Part shown: piece after piece, positions 15,001-24,746 of the stretch
Layout of the letters: every line of letters starts with the position of its first letter
How positions within the stretch are numbered: the stretch's first letter is position 1
From: Ascaris suum
Lineage: Eukaryota; Nematoda; Chromadorea; Rhabditida; Ascarididae
DNA length: 64,000 nt
Reading direction: 5' to 3'
NCBI GenBank assembly: GCA_013433145.1
Contig: CM024187.1
Coordinates: 310,001-374,000, forward strand
The notes under the pieces: model-generated
What the model was told of the DNA's origin: nothing
Databases searched by the model: none
What the model saw: the letters and a program-made list of their open reading frames with translations, nothing else
Program-made: the position numbers and the translations under genes

Positions 15001-18000
15001 AACGACGGTGTACTCGAATTTGAACGATTCGTTCCCCATGTTGCCGACGACTGTGATTGCACTGTTTCATCGCTTCCATTTCCTATTTCCGATGCTCGAT
15101 TTGCTGATGCCTCATCTGAAACAATCTATCAACGCACACTTCTCGGTGGTAAGCATCCAAGCTGCAACTAAAGCTGGTAACTTTCACACTCATACCACAC
15201 CTCTCATTTGTCTATACGGGAAATAAAAAAATAAAATTGTAACCCACAAGCGGACGCTTCCAAAAATTGAAGGAACGGCCAACGATCAACCACCGTTGCA
15301 GCAAACGCAATGTATAATCTTACAGAACACGCACTGCTCCTATGCTTCACATTGAAAGGCCTTTTTCCTAGGTTTGTGAATTGTGTTCGCAGCAAGCAAT
15401 TAGCCGAGCGATCGGGATTAAATAAAAAGTGTCAATAATAATCCTGACGAGTCCGGAATTCAGCTATTAATCTAGAAACACAATAAAGGAACTACCGGCA
15501 ATTACCTTGCGGGCGATGTTCGGCCTTCACAAGACTGCTCTGCATGACGTTCATAGAAGACGTGCTCGATACATTTCCGCTTTCGTCCACCACCATCGTG
15601 GTCACCATACCACCTTTCGGTTGCTGCAACGGCTGCGTCGCGATCGCTTCCACTTTTTCGAAGACACCCACGCGAATCAGCTGCTCCAACCAGAAATCCA
15701 CCTCTTTCGCAAATAGAGCTTTCATTAACTGAAAGCTGCGCTTTTAACATCTGTCCCTTTGAAAGATTGCCAATAACTAAAATAGCTCCCTGCCGCGCCA
15801 CAACGTAAAGCAAAGGACTGCCTAAGAAAGGTATTTCACCTATGGAAAAAACAAAGATGCTTGCTCCTGCGACCTCCTCCAGGCTGGTGAACAAAAACTT
15901 CACCTTGCCAGAACTGTGTTCTAGCTTAGCTCGGAAGGTAATCAATTTACTGTCTAACAGTGGAAAACTCTTAGAACGCATGACCGGACGGAACCCCCGT
16001 GTGAAGAGGACTGGCCAGCGCGTATATGTTCGAAATGATAATACAAGAAATATGCATGGGTACAATGTACAGCGACTCTACCGATGTGAGAAATCCATAC
16101 GTCATGAAATAATTTACGAATTAAACCTCCTCCCCCTCCTATAGTTTGGCTGCATCTCTACATGACGCTTCTTTTTACAGAACAGCTTAGTCCTCCAAAA
16201 GAAAAAAAGAAAGCACTCACGTGCAGTACATGTTCATGTCCTTCGATGTCATCTTCGTGCTCTAACACAGCGACGATGACGTTGACAATATTTTCAGCCA
16301 ACTTTGGTCCAGTTGCTGGGACGCATATAAAATCCCGCGAAAAAAATTGCGTTCATCCTAGACTTACCTCCTCGACAATCGAAATACCAAGTACCATTAC
16401 ATCCAACTCATAAAAATTTGCTTCACTGTGACCATTCATTGCTTATCTTTAACTAGACATGCGTTAACTGGCAAATCACTTTCCATGCATACCTATCCAC
16501 ATATACTATATCACCTACATAGTCGTAATCATAAAATGGTTCCCGCCATTCAGCCAAGTTACCACTGGGGATTTTGACTGAATCTATAAAGTGGAATCTA
16601 AAACGTTGCCAATTTCGACCTGAATTTAGTATAAAGGGATCTTACTGTGTTTTTAAGGGATCTGGCTGCAATCCCGACTTCAGGAATACATATTCGACCA
16701 TTTGTTTCTGAACAGACATCGTTTAGGACCATAGATCGGCTGTTATTCAACATTACGCAGTAACATCGTTTCATTTAGAAAAAGTACAAATATGTTCACA
16801 AACCTGGAAAACATCGCAAAGAAGAGGAAGCAGTTGCTCGAGCAAACTGCGTACTAACATGGGATCCATCGCTTCGTTCGCGGTCGATCTACTTTCTTCC
16901 GGCCTACCTCTGTCACACTTCGCTGAAAATATCTTCATTACAACAGATGTAACAGGCAAAATTACAGTGAATAATGAACGATTATGTATATAGAATGATT
17001 CATATCGGAGCATTATACTGCCCAACTCAGTGATAATGGAATTTCCCCCTCGCTACCAAGAAAAGTGGAGAATATGGCACCGCAATGACTGACATCGAAA
17101 AAGCAATGCAAAAAATTGATAACGCGCTTTCATATGAAAATTATCCCATAAACGAACAAACGATACATTAATTCGCAGTTTACCAGTGACAACACAATTC
17201 AGCGCGATGCATACTTAGAGTTAGCTGCTCAATGTTTCGGTCTTCGCTGGTGTTGTGGATTCTAAAACAGTTGAATCAAGCGTATAAATCGGATGGTATC
17301 CTAGATAACTGAAGCAGTAATAGAGGGCAGAAAACGACGGAATGCCAAGTGTTAGAATATATAAGAATGCGAAATTGGAAGGCACCGTTACGGGACAAGA
17401 ATGATGGTCACCGCACGCGATTTAAGGAAATCGTAAGAATGAGGTGAAGTGGCTCAAAACTTTTACTTTACACCAGCTGTCTCATAGCGCCCATCGCTAC
17501 TATAATATGGTATATTTTGGATTCAAATAAATTAATTTCTATTTTTTGAAATGTGAAATCTCCCTGGCAGAAAGTGTCGGAAGTCAAGCCGCAAAAATAT
17601 CATAAAAATTCCGGAATTGCGCAACCTGGCCTTCACGATATGCAGCATGCCATCCACGCATCCCCCCGCCATATATTGCTAATAAACGTTCATCTGTGGA
17701 GTAGGCAAAATGGATGCCATAGATCCGGCAAGGAAAACTGCCAAGGAAAATATGTACGGAGACTTTGGTCGTTATTTCGACTCATACGCTTCTGCTGGCG
17801 ACTGCAGGGAAAGATCAAGCAGTTTCGTCTCTGAAACTGATTGTCCAAAACTCGTCCGCCCACATAATTAGCCAACAACAAGTAGAAAAACAGAATGCAT
17901 CTGTAGAATGACCTATGAACGCGCGGGACGGATATACTAAAGAATCAGAATTCCCGCTTATGGCTAAAAGAAGGAAACATCTTAAAGCACTGAGGAATGA

Positions 18001-21000
18001 TTACCGACTTATACCTCCCGACGCCAGACCTAGAACAGAAAAAGACTTCACCGCCTGCCCAAGCGTAGCCGTGCGGATCACGCGAAGTTCTAACGATGCA
18101 ATACAACGACGCATATCGAAGCAACAGAAACTAATCTTCACGAGCTCAAAATTAACTGCAAAGCGGTCAAGCGCAATCTCATCATTGCGTAGCGATTAGC
18201 ATCCTTTTCCGCTAACCAAACTCTCATATTCTCATTCTCCGCTCGTTCCTTTTTCTGACCCAAACGACTTACCGTTCATCACTTCCAGCTCTTTCCCCTA
18301 CTTGCTCCCTCTATCGGCTATTTAGAATACTCTCTGTTTCACACAGGCAATGCCACCAGTTTACAGGCTTTAGTGCTCGCGAAATCCGAAACGTCGGCGG
18401 CACTTCCAGATAAACATGTCACAGCACGGGAGCAATGTATGCTATCAGTAGCAATGTAAAACTATTTGAATAACGGTAGAAAAATTCGTGACCAAAGAAT
18501 GCATCATGTCTCAAATATTTTTTTTTATACGGTGCTCTACTGTCTATACAAACTCACAGACGTAGTGCTATGCAAATACTTTTCTGCAAAAAAAACTTAA
18601 AAAGACAGAATGAATGCACTGAGCACTTCCAGATAATAATATGACATTTCCAACTCTGATCACGTAAGACACGGTTCACAACTTCTTTTTCATATCTCTC
18701 CTACAAATTCTTGCAAAGTCCTCTGCATCACCTCATAACGTAGGTTCTTCTTTCAACCCATTTTCCTGTCCAAGCTCTTTGACAGAATACACAAGCCTAA
18801 AATTGAAACGAGACCTACATATTAGAGTTTTTTTTGATAGCACGTTGGAAGTTGATAAAACGATCACTAACCAAAAGCACCTGAAGCAGGTCTATCGCAG
18901 TAAAACCTATTATTAGACATCCTTTTCATCAGATACTTTCTCTTCATTTTTCGAGTATCGATGCAGTTTGCGCTAATGACAAAATAACAAGAGTGCAACA
19001 TTGTGGCATCCCACCTGATTCATTCGGCGACTCGTGAATTATGATCAAGTCAAAGTTTCCCTTATAATGATTAGTCCCATAAAATACACAACTCCAATTT
19101 GAACACCAACGACCTGACCACTGCACCACCTATTCTGATATACAGCCTCTAAACACTCCGCATATCACAGCCTTTGTTATCTTAAATGATCCCCTCCCCC
19201 CCCCCCCCCCCCCCCCCACCAGCCGAGTAACACTTCACTCGTTTCTAAATAAATTGACGACTATTACGCCCATGGCCGGTAAAAAATATTGAACATCAGC
19301 AACGCACACAACGTTTCGAAATAAGGACTTAGTGACCTTGTTCGTCGCCGTGCATATAGCTGCTGGGACTCTCCAGGATAGCGGCCACCTGCTGATGTCC
19401 TTCTTCACTACGTTCACGCGCTTTGTCCAAGGCTGTCTTGCCTTCTTCATCACGCAAATCCGGTTCGCGCCATTTCTTAGCAGAATCTTTACCACCTAAA
19501 CTATAACTAGTAATTTCACGATAATAAACTTGATGGTAAAGTAAACAATGCGGACAGCTTTACAAACGCCGTTGTAATATAGTTAAAGATTTTATGACAA
19601 CACAGAAAGTGAATATCTTCTTGGTTGAGAAATGAAAGAAAGTATGGGTGATTGACAATACGGACAAAGTTTCTGCGAAACTTTTGCCCCAAAAAGATAG
19701 GATGATAGCATATTTTCACAGGGAATGCTACGCAAAACAAAAAAAAGGAAAACCCCTGTTTAAAACAAAGACTGAAAACGCTGTTCGTGGGCAAGATCTA
19801 ATGTTGCGATCTTTCACCTGAGGACAACTTCTTCCCTCACTATCAAAAGTAGCTATTAACGAAGTCCGAGCAAGACCGAAACTGCGACTGTCATGAAACG
19901 CTGGCCCTACAAATCTGAAAATTTTTGGTTACGGAAACTTAAGGGAAATGTGATGATTCAGAACTCAACGACGAAGACGATGGTGCTAAGTTTAGTTCAA
20001 TTTGAAGATTTTCCCTAACGGATCTTAGCAGTCCTACTGAACCTCAGAAGAGACAAGAGACAAGATCAGAAGAACGTACATCAGGCCGTCCGAAGCAAGC
20101 TGCATAATGAAGGGAAACGAGCGCTGTCCTTTGTTCACATCTGCTCCCTTGTCACATAGATATGTGACCACGTCGACCGTACCGAATGCAGATGACCAGT
20201 TCAACAAAGTTTGTCCTACATCGTCTGTGAAGTTCGCATCCACCTTCAAATCAAAACAGTGAGAATGACTCACAAACCCCATTTCTCGGGCTATTCATCT
20301 TTAGGCCTGCTTTAAGCAATGATACGTAAAAGTTTCCCAGATTCCTTGGACCAATCAATGAAACAGATCAGCACCACAGAAGGTCGAACCGCCCAAAAAT
20401 AACAGTATATGAGTGAAGAAAAAATACTGACATCGATCAGAAAAGAGGCGAAGATGACACAAACAAACATGAAGCAAACAGACCTGTCCCGATTCGACTG
20501 CGTCAATTAAGGCATCCGTATCGCGCTGCCTGATCGCATCGATAAGATGGCGGTGTGAACGCTCGAAAACATTCCCCGCTTAAACAATATAATATCAATG
20601 AAAGACAAAATTCGCCAAGTAACATACTTCAAATATGTGCTTTTGACCATGTATCACAAACTAAACATACCTACTAATCCTGTCATGGATCATCCAAAAG
20701 GCTTCAGCAAACAGCCCTCCCCCCCCCCCCCCCCCCCACCTTATGGTGGTCAATTCTTAACATATGCTCCTCGAAAACGCCATTATTCTTCTCGATTTCC
20801 ACCACGTAAGCCAACAGCAACTTCACTTTAACAGTCTAGAACACAGGACTAACAATTTTCGCTTCGTGATACCACAGTCGAGCAAGCAGTACTCCTCGGC
20901 AATGCATGACGGCCTTCACACAACAATACCCCAACAGATCACATAGCCGCAGAGTATCCATCACACAACGCTCGTCCTTGCTTGCCAGTACTGCCCTCAA

Positions 21001-21846
21001 CGCCGGAATCAACAAAGACGAGCTGAATGATAAGATGCATCTATTATTCTGTTCATTTTATTACGGTGTTGTTTAGTAGAATCAACAGCAAACCAACGCA
21101 TCGTAATACCTCGTCTCCTTGTTAATAACCACTTCGGGTTATCCAACACAGCCTAACCATGTCAAGCGCACAATCTTTGCAGATATCTGTCACTAATATG
21201 AATCACCTTAACGTGAGTCATTAATGTCATTGATTCAGTATTTAAACGCATAATATGAGGAACGGGTTTTTATAAGCATCGGATATGCCCACAAAAGGGA
21301 ATGGCGAATTTTTGGGTTTATTATTTTTACTCGTCTCTCGCGCCAGACTGCAAACGCTGACTGCAACACCGTTACCTAACAAATAGTTTCTTAGAAAGGT
21401 GTGCAAGGAGAACCCTGCACAACCTGCAAGCACTGCCCTGCACATCATGCAAGCAGAGCCTTGCACATTCTGCACCATCAAACAACTTCGGTAGTTCCTT
21501 GATGCCGATATATCATTTCATCGGAAACAGCAATGCAGGCATAAATGCTCTTATGTAACACTCACTCTCTCACTGCTGGAATGGAGTGGGAAAGCATCGC
21601 TTCATGAATGCGATAACAATGCATTTACTAAGCGATTCAGTTGCTATCGTTTGCTTCTGAAGCCTTAGCTGATGAAAAGACCCACCTGATGACTTGTTCT
21701 GTAACTGCTGAAGAGCCTCTGCAGAGATTGCTTAAGAGTGATATCACAATAGAAGTGAATGAAGCAGATCTGTGGCCGGCAGATGGAGTAGAAGAAGCAG
21801 CAGAATCCGCAGACAGAATCGACGCCGATGACGCAACTGCAGGCAG
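1..21846 (-). CDS. HECTD1: HECTD1-like E3 ubiquitin ligase, multi-exon, partial (HECT domain off window)
   Basis: Gene-level entry. HECTD1 is a very large HECT-type ubiquitin ligase with N-terminal helical repeats, ankyrin repeats, a SUN/discoidin-like module, a MIB/HERC2 module and a C-terminal HECT domain. Translated exons follow that order on the minus strand and align with the vertebrate protein block by block: [55 protein letters not shown] and RGPDWKW. Exon phases chain correctly at nearly all junctions, which supports the listed boundaries. The catalytic HECT domain is not present and should lie left of base 1. About 250 N-terminal residues were not found right of 21,846. Roughly eight placed exons carry a one-base (one four-base) frame disruption, so a naive translation is broken. 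One or two exons between 16,316 and 16,803 could not be resolved. Confidence 0.93.
421..890 (-). CDS. Possible further HECTD1 exons in the variable linker
   Basis: Two GC-richer islands downstream of the MIB/HERC2 exons look exon-like but are not recognised. One is 421-563 (TTTAG acceptor, GTATGC donor; all three minus frames are open, one reading [20 protein letters not shown]). The other is roughly 770-890 ([20 protein letters not shown] in one frame). Vertebrate HECTD1 has a long Ser/Thr-rich unconserved segment here, so identity cannot be checked. I see nothing assignable in 1-420 or 891-1443. Confidence 0.35.
1444..2496 (-). CDS. HECTD1: HECTD1 exons: MIB/HERC2 module
   Basis: Two exons, 2306-2496 and 1444-1560. 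The first contains [20 protein letters not shown] and TVISPVEDG. The second continues VQWDDK and, after a one-base slip near 1527-1533, [16 protein letters not shown]. This is the MIB/HERC2 signature (RGxDWKW...GTV...V.WD.G..NSYR.G..GK.DL) seen in HECTD1, HERC2 and Mind bomb, a small beta domain for protein interaction. The first exon begins with an Arg/Gly-rich stretch ([17 protein letters not shown]) not seen in the vertebrate protein. Confidence 0.9.
2770..3002 (-). CDS. HECTD1: HECTD1 exon: charged linker before MIB/HERC2 module
   Basis: A 233-base exon with a CAG acceptor and GTAAAC donor, phase 0 in and phase 2 out, matching both neighbours. It encodes a low-complexity, Lys/Glu/Ser/Gly-rich segment ([20 protein letters not shown], then many Ser/Gly/Ala). 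It sits between FEVYGNV and the RGPDWKW block, where vertebrate HECTD1 has a shorter charged helix. Residue identity is weak. The assignment comes from phase, strand and position. Confidence 0.75.
4194..7041 (-). CDS. HECTD1: HECTD1 exons: SUN/discoidin-like module
   Basis: Four exons: 6867-7041 ([40 protein letters not shown]), 6061-6173 ([23 protein letters not shown], then [12 protein letters not shown]), 4895-5006 ([10 protein letters not shown]) and 4194-4325 ([31 protein letters not shown]). Together they form the beta-sandwich module that HECTD1 shares with SUN/F5-8C-like folds. Exon 6061-6173 holds four extra bases between ARG and YGRS (about 6090-6100), creating an in-frame TAG. Exon 4194-4325 has one extra A in AAAA near 4313-4317. 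The 6867 donor is GTCAGT, which keeps the phase. Confidence 0.93.
7496..9065 (-). CDS. HECTD1: HECTD1 exons: YLYDTPG / MVAKQWYD region
   Basis: Three exons: 8847-9065 ([20 protein letters not shown]), 8073-8272 ([20 protein letters not shown]) and 7496-7684 ([40 protein letters not shown]). The donor of the first is the weak GTTTTT, chosen because the reading joins in phase to [15 protein letters not shown]. Near the 3' end of the third exon the frame slips by one base between QNFFR and DFDDQG, at about 7515-7525. The next exon starts exactly at the conserved IYWLGTN. Confidence 0.9.
9189..12917 (-). CDS. HECTD1: HECTD1 exons: W-R-D-W to VTGW conserved middle region
   Basis: Five exons: 12772-12917 ([20 protein letters not shown]), 12006-12065 ([19 protein letters not shown]), 11371-11509 ([20 protein letters not shown]), 10403-10569 (IDVGNW, then [20 protein letters not shown] and [17 protein letters not shown]) and 9189-9373 ([20 protein letters not shown]). 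All align collinearly with HECTD1 and chain in phase. The 10403-10569 exon has one extra G in a TGGG run (plus strand 10556-10558). Removing it gives an alignment of identical length. That exon uses a TTTTTTGAAG acceptor. Confidence 0.93.
14253..15115 (-). CDS. HECTD1: HECTD1 exons: low-complexity acidic/serine linker
   Basis: Two exons, 14919-15115 and 14253-14348. The first encodes a Ser/Asn/Ala-rich stretch ([32 protein letters not shown]). The second starts [20 protein letters not shown]. They occupy the position of the acidic linker (DDENEEESKPEKEDEPQ) between the helical region and the KPYHWRDW block in the vertebrate protein. Assignment rests on perfect phase chaining (D codon split across 15506/15115, phase 0 at 14919 and 14253) rather than residue identity. 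The 14253 donor is GTCAGT. Confidence 0.7.
15506..16922 (-). CDS. HECTD1: HECTD1 exons: central helical-repeat segment
   Basis: Placed exons: 16804-16922 ([26 protein letters not shown]), 16221-16315 ([20 protein letters not shown]) and 15506-15728 ([20 protein letters not shown] followed by a Gln/Gly/Val/Ser linker). They correspond to the vertebrate blocks MAPIYLKRLLPVF, LPTILVEITATVLDQED and GGDIFLDQLARLGVISKV. Between 16,316 and 16,803 an exon equivalent to IRKASLALIRKMIHFC is expected. Candidate coding pieces near 16,650-16,700 ([10 protein letters not shown]) and near 16,370-16,410 do not join in phase, so boundaries there are unresolved. Confidence 0.82.
19196..19217. repeat. C homopolymer, 22 bases (one of six long C runs)
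   Basis: Long uninterrupted C runs on the plus strand are at 3267-3279, 4097-4109, 19196-19217, 20719-20737, 26512-26527 and 36905-36924. All are outside coding exons. Most lie in introns of minus-strand genes, so the nascent RNA would carry G runs. Confidence 0.9.
19337..20243 (-). CDS. HECTD1: HECTD1 exons: ankyrin repeats
   Basis: Two exons, 20080-20243 and 19337-19495. The first reads [20 protein letters not shown], then [14 protein letters not shown], then after a frame break [11 protein letters not shown]. The second reads [11 protein letters not shown] and, after a break, [18 protein letters not shown] and [14 protein letters not shown]. These are textbook ankyrin helices and match HECTD1 almost residue for residue. 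Each exon lacks one base relative to the conserved frame: near 20111-20124, and in the C run of the GAN-PDL codons near 19460. Ankyrin repeats mediate substrate or partner binding in this ligase. The first exon uses an AAG acceptor (TTTGAAG). Confidence 0.9.
20484..21846 (-). CDS. HECTD1: HECTD1 exons: end of N-terminal helical repeats, entry to ankyrin region
   Basis: Three exons: 21686-21846, 20854-21022 and 20484-20578. The first encodes a Ser/Ala-rich linker followed by [19 protein letters not shown], equivalent to the vertebrate TIVSLLSTLCRGSPVVT block. The second gives [20 protein letters not shown] and [11 protein letters not shown]. The third gives [15 protein letters not shown] and [12 protein letters not shown], the start of the ankyrin region. 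Phases are 0/2, 1/1 and 2/0. The middle exon is broken at a run of four C (20929-20932 on the plus strand): the vertebrate alignment needs one more base there. Its donor is taken as GTTAGT. The third exon's acceptor is TTTAAG rather than TTTCAG. Confidence 0.88.
21413..21481. repeat. 23-base tandem repeat, about three units
   Basis: Units begin at 21413, 21436 and 21459 and share CC(C/T)TGCACA(A/T)..TGCA with a recurring TGCA core. It lies in the HECTD1 intron between exons 20854-21022 and 21686-21846. Confidence 0.75.
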
Positions 21847-24746
21847 CTGAGCGTTCACAAAAACGTATTTTTCATATCAGTATACGGGAAGGGAGTTCGC
21901 AACTTATTTCGACAGCATCAGCTTAATGGCAGACTGTTCCAAAAATAAGCGATACACTTCTGCATCACTTCGGCGTTACCGCAGTACTCGCAGACACCAA
22001 TGTGGTTACAGAGATGTGGTGTATTTGTCGACGTACCCTTACACCAGTATCAGGTAATCTGGTATTTAATCACAAACGAGTTTGCCTCACCTGCCTAGGC
22101 CAACCGGCGAATGAGAATTCCCGCTACAACAAATGAGAATTCCTGCATACGAAAATAAGCTTATCGGTGATCAACCTGTCAACAGCCTACCTGTCGAATG
22201 TCATAAGTGCAAGCATTCAAGTGTACCCATTAACAATATTGATGTTTCTGGTGGACCTCCACTACCTGCCCACTATAACCTGTATGATGCGTAATACTAA
22301 AGTAATGAAAATTCATAAGCATAAATTTTTAGGGCACAATAAGTCCATGATAAAGCACATAAAAATCAACAAATTATCGCAATTCAATTTAATTCACCTT
22401 GAAAATCGGTGGAAAAAACAACTCTATAAAGAAACTTACTGCGCTAATATAGACGCAGAATGGTGTTCGAGTATGGAAGAAAAACTTCAATTGTCTTGCA
22501 CAGGCAACAAGTACTGCTTCATCTGAAAATGCTTCGAATCATAAAAATTCATATCATTCACAAATCACTTAAAATACGCAATAGGTGAACGCATTTATTC
22601 ATCAAAGATATTAAAATACCACTAAAAAAACTAGTTACCGCAAATAAGGAGGCAATATCCATTCATTAAGGATATCCGCTTAGTTGTTCGTTGTGCCATT
22701 ATTTTATCGATGCACAAGAAAGCACTAGCGAAATTGTCGTTCATGTACAGCGATGCCGACAGCGGTCTTCCCCTCCCCCCTCCTCCCTCCTCCTCATCAG
22801 GAAAAAATGGCGTCTGGAGCATCGATGAACACCCCGTCAAATATATCTTATAGAGGACCACGATGTTATTGAAGGCTAACGCCTGTGTTGCAATATTTAC
22901 CTATCTCAATTAGAACGAAGCTCATTTCATACATGTTCATCTGCCACAGCTTGAGGGTAACACCTTCTTAAAGTAACATCCTCGGAGTTTTGTCAATGAG
23001 TTTATAAGAAGTGCTTGTTTAGGCATGAAGTTGTCGTCGTCTGCGATCGCGTCGATTTAGACTCAACCTGCTAGTTCCATATGGATTACTTGATAAACGC
23101 GTTTTTTGGGTCATCACCGGCGAATTGGTTGCAGTTATGCAATTTTTGCTCCGCTTATCGAACTTTTTTACTTGTCTAAAATTAAAAGTAATGCTAACTA
23201 AAGCGCTGTTGCAAATTTTTTTAATGCAAGGTAATAAATGCAAATCTTGCAATGCAAGCTAATAAATGCAAATTTCGCAATACAAGCTAATCATTGCCGT
23301 ATTGCAGAGCAGTTGACGAACTAAACGAAACCAACCTGGCGAAGAAGCATGATAGACAAGTGATCCATCTTTACTTTTTTCCGGTACAACTGTATGACAT
23401 ATCGCAAGTAACGACAAGAATTCTCGAATTTCCGCAGCGTTATGCTATAAATTAAATTAGCATATAACTATTAACTTGCGTTCGCAAAAATAACTACACC
23501 GATATATATGACTCTATTAAGAGTTGAGAAAAACGAAGATCTTAGCGTTGAAGGATTTAATTTAAAAAGGAATAGTGTGGGAATAGTGATGCTCTCTTCT
23601 ATTGTTTGTCACCTCAACGTTCATCTCGCAAGTTTCAACGACGAATTATTGTTGCATTCCGAATCTCTCTTTTCAGCGATATATCGAATTGCGTTGATTC
23701 AATTTGAGATTTTTCACTTTTCGAGAAAAAAAAAATCACTGAAAAGGAAAAACAATTTTGCAAGGTTTCAAAAAAATATTAAAATTAATACAATTTTTAG
23801 TACTTCTGATGCCTAAATTTATTGAATAGCAAAATTTTAGTTGAATATGCAAATGAGTGATGCAAATTAACGAGTAAGTTGCAATGTTGAAATATCCATT
23901 CTGCATAGGTGATTGCAATAAATGTGCCTTATTCATTAGAGGCACTTTCCTCAAGTTTCTTTACTAGAAAGGAATAGGAAAAGTCAACTTTACTTCGAAA
24001 ACCATGACACAGGAAAGCACAATTTGGACTTTTTGTTACTTTGTAGCCATTCTCCTTCAAAAACAATCATAATGCAATCCGTCTCATGTCTGCATATGTG
24101 TGTGCTTATCTTTCTGCCTATCTATCCCTTGTCTTCACTCAACATATGTTTTCATTGAAGTCTCTCTTCATCCGAAATTATGAAAAATACTTCCCGTATG
24201 TCAACAAAAAAACAACTAGTATATCGAACTAGAACCACCCTAAAAAGCTGTATAGCCATCGAGTATAAACGACCGCTAAATATTCATCGCTCAAAATATT
24301 CGATATGTACTATCTAGATACCAAAGTAGATTACTTTTACCAATCCGAGAAACTAGCCTCAAACCCCGCACTCTATAGGAAATAATAAATACATGAAGAA
24401 AACGAGAAATATGGGAAGGAAGTCATTTGAAAGCACAACATTTTCGACGGTTTACCCCACAAATCAAAGCCGGTCACTTGCGAATCACTCGTCTAAAATC
24501 CAATAATAATAATAATAATCCTACTATTGGAACAAAAGTTGAAGCAACCCGTAGCAGCTCATCGATTAATAAGCCGGAAGTTTTCGCCAAATTTTATGAA
24601 CAGTAAATGTGAAAATAATGAGCCAAAGTTTGGTGAGTCACAATATTTTTCTGAAATCCAGGAGAGGTGAGGAGCGAAATGAAGGGGATGCCCAAGTATG
24701 ATTTAAATGACTGAACGGGGACATGGAATATGCATCAATCGCTCAC
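21847..24746. other. Unassigned stretch between HECTD1 and the P4-ATPase exons
   Basis: No exon could be recognised here, although the HECTD1 N-terminus and the C-terminal half of the flippase would both be expected in this interval. It contains a 28-base tandem repeat (23223-23296), an AT-rich open frame on the plus strand at 22167-22526, and another at 23508-23816. Neither frame resembles a known family. A short minus-strand piece at about 22,907-22,972 (TLKLWQMNMYEMSFVLIEI, flanked by AAG and GTAAAT) is exon-like but unidentified. Confidence 0.5.
23223..23296. repeat. 28-base tandem repeat, 2.6 units
   Basis: Two near-identical units (23223-23250, 23251-23278) built on AATGCAAGCTAATAAATGCA, plus a partial third to about 23296. 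It lies in the unassigned stretch upstream of HECTD1. Confidence 0.8.

Noticed and set aside
22167..22526. 119-codon plus-strand frame
   Set aside because: AT-rich, Lys/Ile/Asn-dominated composition typical of chance frames. No splice context or family resemblance.
23508..23816. 102-codon plus-strand frame
   Set aside because: It ends in a Lys-rich, homopolymer-driven tail and shows no conserved motif. Kept only as a remark in the intergenic entry.
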